In this document: positions 16,723-19,496 of the stretch, piece by piece
Layout: the number at the start of each line of letters is the position of its first letter
Numbering within the stretch: position 1 is the stretch's first letter
Assembly: GCA_014377395.1 (NCBI GenBank)
Contig: JACMPS010000006.1
Span: 1 to 19,496, forward strand
Length of the DNA stretch: 19,496 nucleotides
Direction of reading: 5' to 3'
From: Chthonomonadaceae bacterium
Lineage (GTDB): Bacteria > Armatimonadota > Chthonomonadetes > Chthonomonadales > Chthonomonadaceae
The notes under the pieces: model-generated
What the model was told of the DNA's origin: nothing
What the model saw: the letters and a program-made list of their open reading frames with translations, nothing else
The model's database searches: none
Translations under genes and position numbers: made by a program

Positions 16723-17775
16723 ATGCTGAATGTCGCTGTTGTCGGGTGTGGACGCTGGGGAATGAATTATGTGCGCCTGTTGCATGAGTTGCCACAGGCG
16801 CGACTTGTGGTCTCGTGTGACACTGACCCTCTCCGCCTGAAAATGGTACAGGAGCGGTTTCCTCTGCTCTCGGTAACGGACTCACTTGATGAGGTGCTGA
16901 GCAATCGCTGGATTGACGCCGTAATTGTGGCGACACCCGCTTCCACTCATTATGAGGTGGCGAAACGAGTCTTGCTTGCGGGTAAGCACGTCATGGTGGA
17001 AAAGCCGATGACAACCGACTCGGCGCAAGCGGAAGAACTTACCTTTCTTGCGGAAGAGAAGAAACTAACATTGATGGTAGGGCTGACTTTTTTCTACAAT
17101 TCAGGGCTGTACAAAACCCGCGAAATCATGGAAGACCCGAAGTTTGGCGACCTGTATTATCTTCATTTGACGCGCACGAATTTCGGCTCTGTCCGCAATG
17201 ATGTCGGCGTGACCTGGGATTTAGCCGCGCACGATCTGGCGATTTGTGAGTTTTTGCTGGGGCGGCAACCGGAGTGGGTGCAGGCGAACGGCGCAACTGT
17301 CCTCAATCACAAATTAGAGGATGTGGTTTTTATCACGCTGGGATATCTCGGTGGCGTGATGGCGAATATCCATGTCTCGTGGGTTTGCCCGAATAAAGTG
17401 CGCGAAGTGGTGGCAGTAGGAAGCGGGCGGCGCGTAGTTTTCGATGACGCACACCCAACCGAGCGCGTCCGCATTTACGAAAAGGGCATCGCCAGTGCGA
17501 AAGAGGAAGCGGAAAGTTTCGGGCAGTTCCGGTTGCTGGTGCGTGACGGCGATATTATCAGCCCCCGCGTGGAGCCAACGGAGCCGCTTCGAGTAGAAGT
17601 CGAGCATTTCCTCACCTGTGTTGCCGAAGGGAAAACGCCGCTCACAGACGGCAATGTCGGCTTACAAAACGTGAGGGTACTGGAAGCGATTGACCGCTCT
17701 CTTCAACAGAACGGCATCCGTGTTCCCGTCGCTACCCTCTCAAAAACAGAGACACGCCTCCCTGTCGCTGCCTGA
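16723..17775 (+). CDS. Gfo/Idh/MocA-family sugar-nucleotide oxidoreductase (WbpB-like)
   Basis: This 350-residue NAD(P)-dependent enzyme is of normal family length. The N-terminal Rossmann fold carries VVGCGRWG (6-13), VIVATPASTHYEVA (67-80) and the family motif EKP (93-95, with K94 likely catalytic). The C-terminal substrate domain has GLTFFYNSGLYKTREI, RTNFGSVRNDVGVTWDLAAH (151-170) with probable catalytic H170, and IHVSWVCPNKVREVVAVGSG. This segment pattern is typical of oxidoreductases in polysaccharide loci, where WbpB and its relatives oxidise C3 of a UDP-N-acetylamino sugar before transamination. The acetyltransferase and aminotransferase downstream fit that route. WbpB orthology, and whether the substrate is a uronic acid as in Pseudomonas, is inference; no UDP-sugar 6-dehydrogenase is visible here. 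Confidence 0.92.
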   Translation: MLNVAVVGCGRWGMNYVRLLHELPQARLVVSCDTDPLRLKMVQERFPLLSVTDSLDEVLSNRWIDAVIVATPASTHYEVAKRVLLAGKHVMVEKPMTTDSAQAEELTFLAEEKKLTLMVGLTFFYNSGLYKTREIMEDPKFGDLYYLHLTRTNFGSVRNDVGVTWDLAAHDLAICEFLLGRQPEWVQANGATVLNHKLEDVVFITLGYLGGVMANIHVSWVCPNKVREVVAVGSGRRVVFDDAHPTERVRIYEKGIASAKEEAESFGQFRLLVRDGDIISPRVEPTEPLRVEVEHFLTCVAEGKTPLTDGNVGLQNVRVLEAIDRSLQQNGIRVPVATLSKTETRLPVAA

Positions 17776-17982
17776 GAGACAGAAGAGAGTTTTATCCACA
17801 GATTAACACCGATGGACACAGATTAAAATGCAGAGAAAGAAAATCAATAAGAAGAGATGGGAATCTTTGCCTCAACACTTGACTATGACACTTCCCTTTG
17901 TCTTTCTCTGTGCCTCTGTATCTCTAGCGTAGCGGGTGGTTGTGACTAAGTTTGGTTAAAATGGATTGATCGAGGGCAAGTT
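17776..17982. repeat. Intergenic mosaic of dispersed repeats between oxidoreductase and acetyltransferase genes
   Basis: The block from 17786 to about 17893 is, in inverted order, the same series of repeat units found at 16553-16646. It has the 24-base unit (17786-17809), ATTAAAATGC, and the AAGTGTTGAG unit (17870-17893, inverted). The following 39-base unit (17903-17941) is not inverted. GAGGG at 17972-17976, six bases before the ATG, is the ribosome binding site of the next gene. I see no gene and no terminator. Confidence 0.82.
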
Positions 17983-18540
17983 ATGGTTCATGAATTGGCA
18001 CTGGTGGAAACGGAATGTATCGGGTCAGGAACGCGGGTCTGGGCGTTCGCTCACGTCTGCGCCGGGGCGAGAATTGGCAAGAACTGTAATCTTGGAGATC
18101 ACAGCTATGTCGAGCACGGTGCGACTCTGGGGGACGGCGTAACCCTGAAAAATGGAGTTTGTGTGTGGGAGGGTGTGACGCTTGAGGACGGGGTTTTCGT
18201 GGGTCCGAACGCGGTGTTCACGAATGATTTAACGCCTCGCTCACCCCGCCTGCCCTCCGCAAAACTCCGTTATTCAAGCAAAAACTGGCTTGTCCCTACT
18301 CGTGTTCGTGAGGGGGCTTCGATTGGTGCGAACGCGACGATCATTTGCGGCGTGACGGTGGGCGAATACGCTTTTATTGGGGCGGGGGCTGTGGTGACAA
18401 AGGATGTAGCACCTCATGCGCTCGTCATTGGGGTTCCTGCAAAACAGGTTGGATGGGTCTGCTTTTGCGGGCGGAAACTGGCGGAACAGAACGGCGGGTT
18501 CTGGTGCGAAGACTGTGGAGAGATGGAAGAAAAGTGTTAA
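17983..18540 (+). CDS. Hexapeptide-repeat sugar N-acetyltransferase (WbpD/FdtC-like) with cysteine-rich tail
   Basis: This 185-residue acyltransferase has the left-handed parallel beta-helix fold and would act as a trimer. From about residue 12 to 150 it is built of hexapeptides: IGSGTRVWAFAHVCAGARIG, LGDHSYVEHGATLGDGVTLK, VTLEDGVFVGPNAVFTND, IGANATIICGVTVGEYAFIG, and GAGAVVTKDVAPHALVIGVP. The TND/PRS segment and the GVPAK close are typical of WbpD, FdtC and QdtC, which move acetyl from acetyl-CoA to the amino group of an amino sugar. With a Gfo/Idh oxidoreductase upstream the WbpD-type, C3-amino role is favoured. The C-terminus (157-179) carries C160, C162, C175 and C178, which may bind a metal such as zinc. 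SD GAGGG lies six bases before the ATG. The stop TAA sits in an AAGTGTTAAG repeat. Confidence 0.91.
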   Translation: MVHELALVETECIGSGTRVWAFAHVCAGARIGKNCNLGDHSYVEHGATLGDGVTLKNGVCVWEGVTLEDGVFVGPNAVFTNDLTPRSPRLPSAKLRYSSKNWLVPTRVREGASIGANATIICGVTVGEYAFIGAGAVVTKDVAPHALVIGVPAKQVGWVCFCGRKLAEQNGGFWCEDCGEMEEKC

Positions 18541-18777
18541 GTGTTGAGTTGAAATTAGTCAGCGGGTGCTGGAAAGTAACCGTCTTTGGTGAAGATTCTC
18601 CATTTTGACACTCAAAACGAGTGGTGTGTCCGCAGGACACGGGGCGGCACGCCTCCGAGCGCGGAATTCATTCCTGCGATAAATGCACCAACTATTCCCC
18701 TAACACACTATCGCTACTTACACCTACTTCTCAATACTTAACACTTTCTTTTTAACTTTTTCAAGGACAACACACGG
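18541..18777. other. Intergenic region with three small hairpins and repeat copies
   Basis: There is no gene in these 237 bases. CACTC-AAAAC-GAGTG (18609-18623), GTGTCC-GCA-GGACAC (18626-18640) and a GGAAT/ATTCC hairpin extended by CGC/GCG (18660-18678) follow one another closely. An inverted AAGTGTTAAG-type copy is at 18730-18747. AAGGA at 18763-18767 is the ribosome binding site of the aminotransferase, ten bases before its ATG. The hairpins lack a following T-run on either strand. Confidence 0.72.
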
Positions 18778-19496
18778 ATGAAGATTCCTTTAGTAGACTT
18801 AAAAGCGCAATACAGGGCGCATGAAGACGAGTTCCAGGCGGCAGTCACGGGAGTGATGGAGCGCGGCGATTTTATTCTCGGTGAAGAAGTTTCGCGGTTC
18901 GAGGAAGAGTTTGCAGAGTTCTGTGGGGCGAAGTACGCCGTCGGACTCGCAACCGGAACCGATGCGCTTTTTCTAGGATTTACGGCTCTTGGCATTGGGG
19001 CGGGTGACGAGGTGATTACGGCGGCAAACTCATTTATTGCCTCTGCCACCGGGATTTCGCTTTGCGGTGCCACCCCTGTTTTTGCAGACATCAATCCGCG
19101 CACCTACAATCTCGATCCCCGCGCCGTCGAAGCGAAAATTACCTCTCGAACAAAGGCGATTTTGCCTGTTCATCTTTACGGGCAGTCCGCCGATATGGAC
19201 GCTTTACTTGATATTGCCGAGCGGCACAACCTCAAGGTGGTCGAAGATGCAAGCCAGGCACACGGAGCCGAGTACAAGGGAAGACGGGTCGGCTCGATAG
19301 GTCATGTCGCGGCGTTTTCGTTTTATCCCGGCAAAAATCTGGGAGCGTTCGGGGATGGCGGGGCGGCAACGACAAACGATCCTGAAATCGCCGAAAAACT
19401 CAAGATGCTGAGAAATTACGGGCAAAGCAAAAAATATCATCATGATTTTATCGCCTTTAATTCCCGTCTCGACACAATGCAAGCGGCGGTTTTGCG
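18778..19496 (+). CDS. DegT/DnrJ/EryC1/StrS sugar aminotransferase (WbpE-like), 3' end cut by the window edge
   Basis: This PLP-dependent enzyme moves an amino group, usually from glutamate, onto a keto-sugar nucleotide. 239 residues are visible of about 370 usual for the family. It opens MKIPLVDLKAQYRAHEDEF, typical of the family, and has ATGTDALFLG (58-67, cofactor phosphate binding), VVEDASQAHGA (154-164, with D157 and Q160 contacting PLP) and SFYPGKNLGAFGDGG (181-195) with the Schiff-base lysine K186. The frame is open to the last base. In this neighbourhood it should aminate the C3-keto sugar made by the oxidoreductase, as WbpE does, before N-acetylation. GnnB, FdtB and QdtB are close relatives, so the exact sugar is unsure. 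The SD is AAGGA. Confidence 0.95.
   Translation, partial: MKIPLVDLKAQYRAHEDEFQAAVTGVMERGDFILGEEVSRFEEEFAEFCGAKYAVGLATGTDALFLGFTALGIGAGDEVITAANSFIASATGISLCGATPVFADINPRTYNLDPRAVEAKITSRTKAILPVHLYGQSADMDALLDIAERHNLKVVEDASQAHGAEYKGRRVGSIGHVAAFSFYPGKNLGAFGDGGAATTNDPEIAEKLKMLRNYGQSKKYHHDFIAFNSRLDTMQAAVL

Larger units (their letters stand above)
1..19496. repeat. Giant perfect inverted repeat covering the window, arms 1-9748 and 9749-19496, no spacer
   Basis: The left arm is the reverse complement of the right arm. The first ten bases, CGCAAAACCG, are the complement of the last ten, CGGTTTTGCG. All gene pairs have coordinates summing to 19497 and identical translations, and I found no mismatch wherever I compared the arms. 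There is no asymmetric spacer, and no transposase or integrase flanks it. Long spacer-free palindromes are known to be cut by SbcCD-type nucleases and lost in bacteria. Together with both ends stopping at the same base of the same gene, this points to a fold-back artefact. A hairpin telomere read through its turn is the main biological alternative. Confidence 0.97.

Noticed and set aside
16553..18747. CRISPR array
   Set aside because: The repeat copies vary, occur in both orientations, and are separated by genes and irregular distances. There is no regular spacer length and no cas gene.
1..19496. Composite transposon or insertion-sequence inverted repeats
   Set aside because: No transposase, integrase or resolvase gene is present, there are no short terminal repeats or target duplications at the ends, and the arms have no unique cargo between them.

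Overview
The whole 19,496-base window is one giant inverted repeat. Base i is the complement of base 19497-i everywhere I compared them. The two 9,748-base arms meet without a spacer between positions 9748 and 9749, inside GAAGAGAATTCTCTTC. Every gene appears twice, in mirror orientation, with identical protein sequence, and both window ends cut the same codon of the same aminotransferase gene. Only about 9.75 kb of sequence is therefore independent. The simplest reading is a fold-back artefact of assembly, amplification or reading (hairpin chimera, missed adaptor). A read through a covalently closed hairpin telomere, or a real inverted duplication, would look the same and cannot be excluded from sequence alone.

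The unique arm, read from the centre outwards (right half: 9749 to 19496), holds seven genes. First come two genes pointing towards the centre: a MazF/PemK-type endoribonuclease toxin and an overlapping acidic 211-residue protein of unknown function. After a 78-base divergent intergenic region come five genes on one strand, running outwards. They are a 1032-residue fusion of two methyltransferase domains, a TPR-like linker and a GT4 glycosyltransferase; a 749-residue CgeB-like glycosyltransferase with TPR repeats and a C-terminal module; a Gfo/Idh/MocA sugar-nucleotide oxidoreductase; a hexapeptide-repeat N-acetyltransferase with a cysteine-rich tail; and a DegT/DnrJ/EryC1/StrS aminotransferase cut by the window edge. 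The left half is the mirror image.

The last three enzymes match the set that builds a 3-acetamido sugar nucleotide by C3 oxidation, transamination and N-acetylation, as WbpB, WbpE and WbpD do in Pseudomonas. The two large multidomain proteins could transfer and methylate sugars. The region is most likely part of a surface-polysaccharide, O-antigen or glycoprotein-glycan locus.

The intergenic gaps (147 to 357 bases) are loaded with dispersed short repeats and small hairpins rather than clean promoters or terminators. One family even supplies the last codons and stop of two genes. Large TPR-glycosyltransferase fusions plus such repeats suggest a free-living environmental bacterium of the Armatimonadota, Cyanobacteria, Chloroflexota or Planctomycetota sort; the phylum is a weak guess. 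I saw no tRNA, rRNA, CRISPR array, transposase, phage gene or replication origin.
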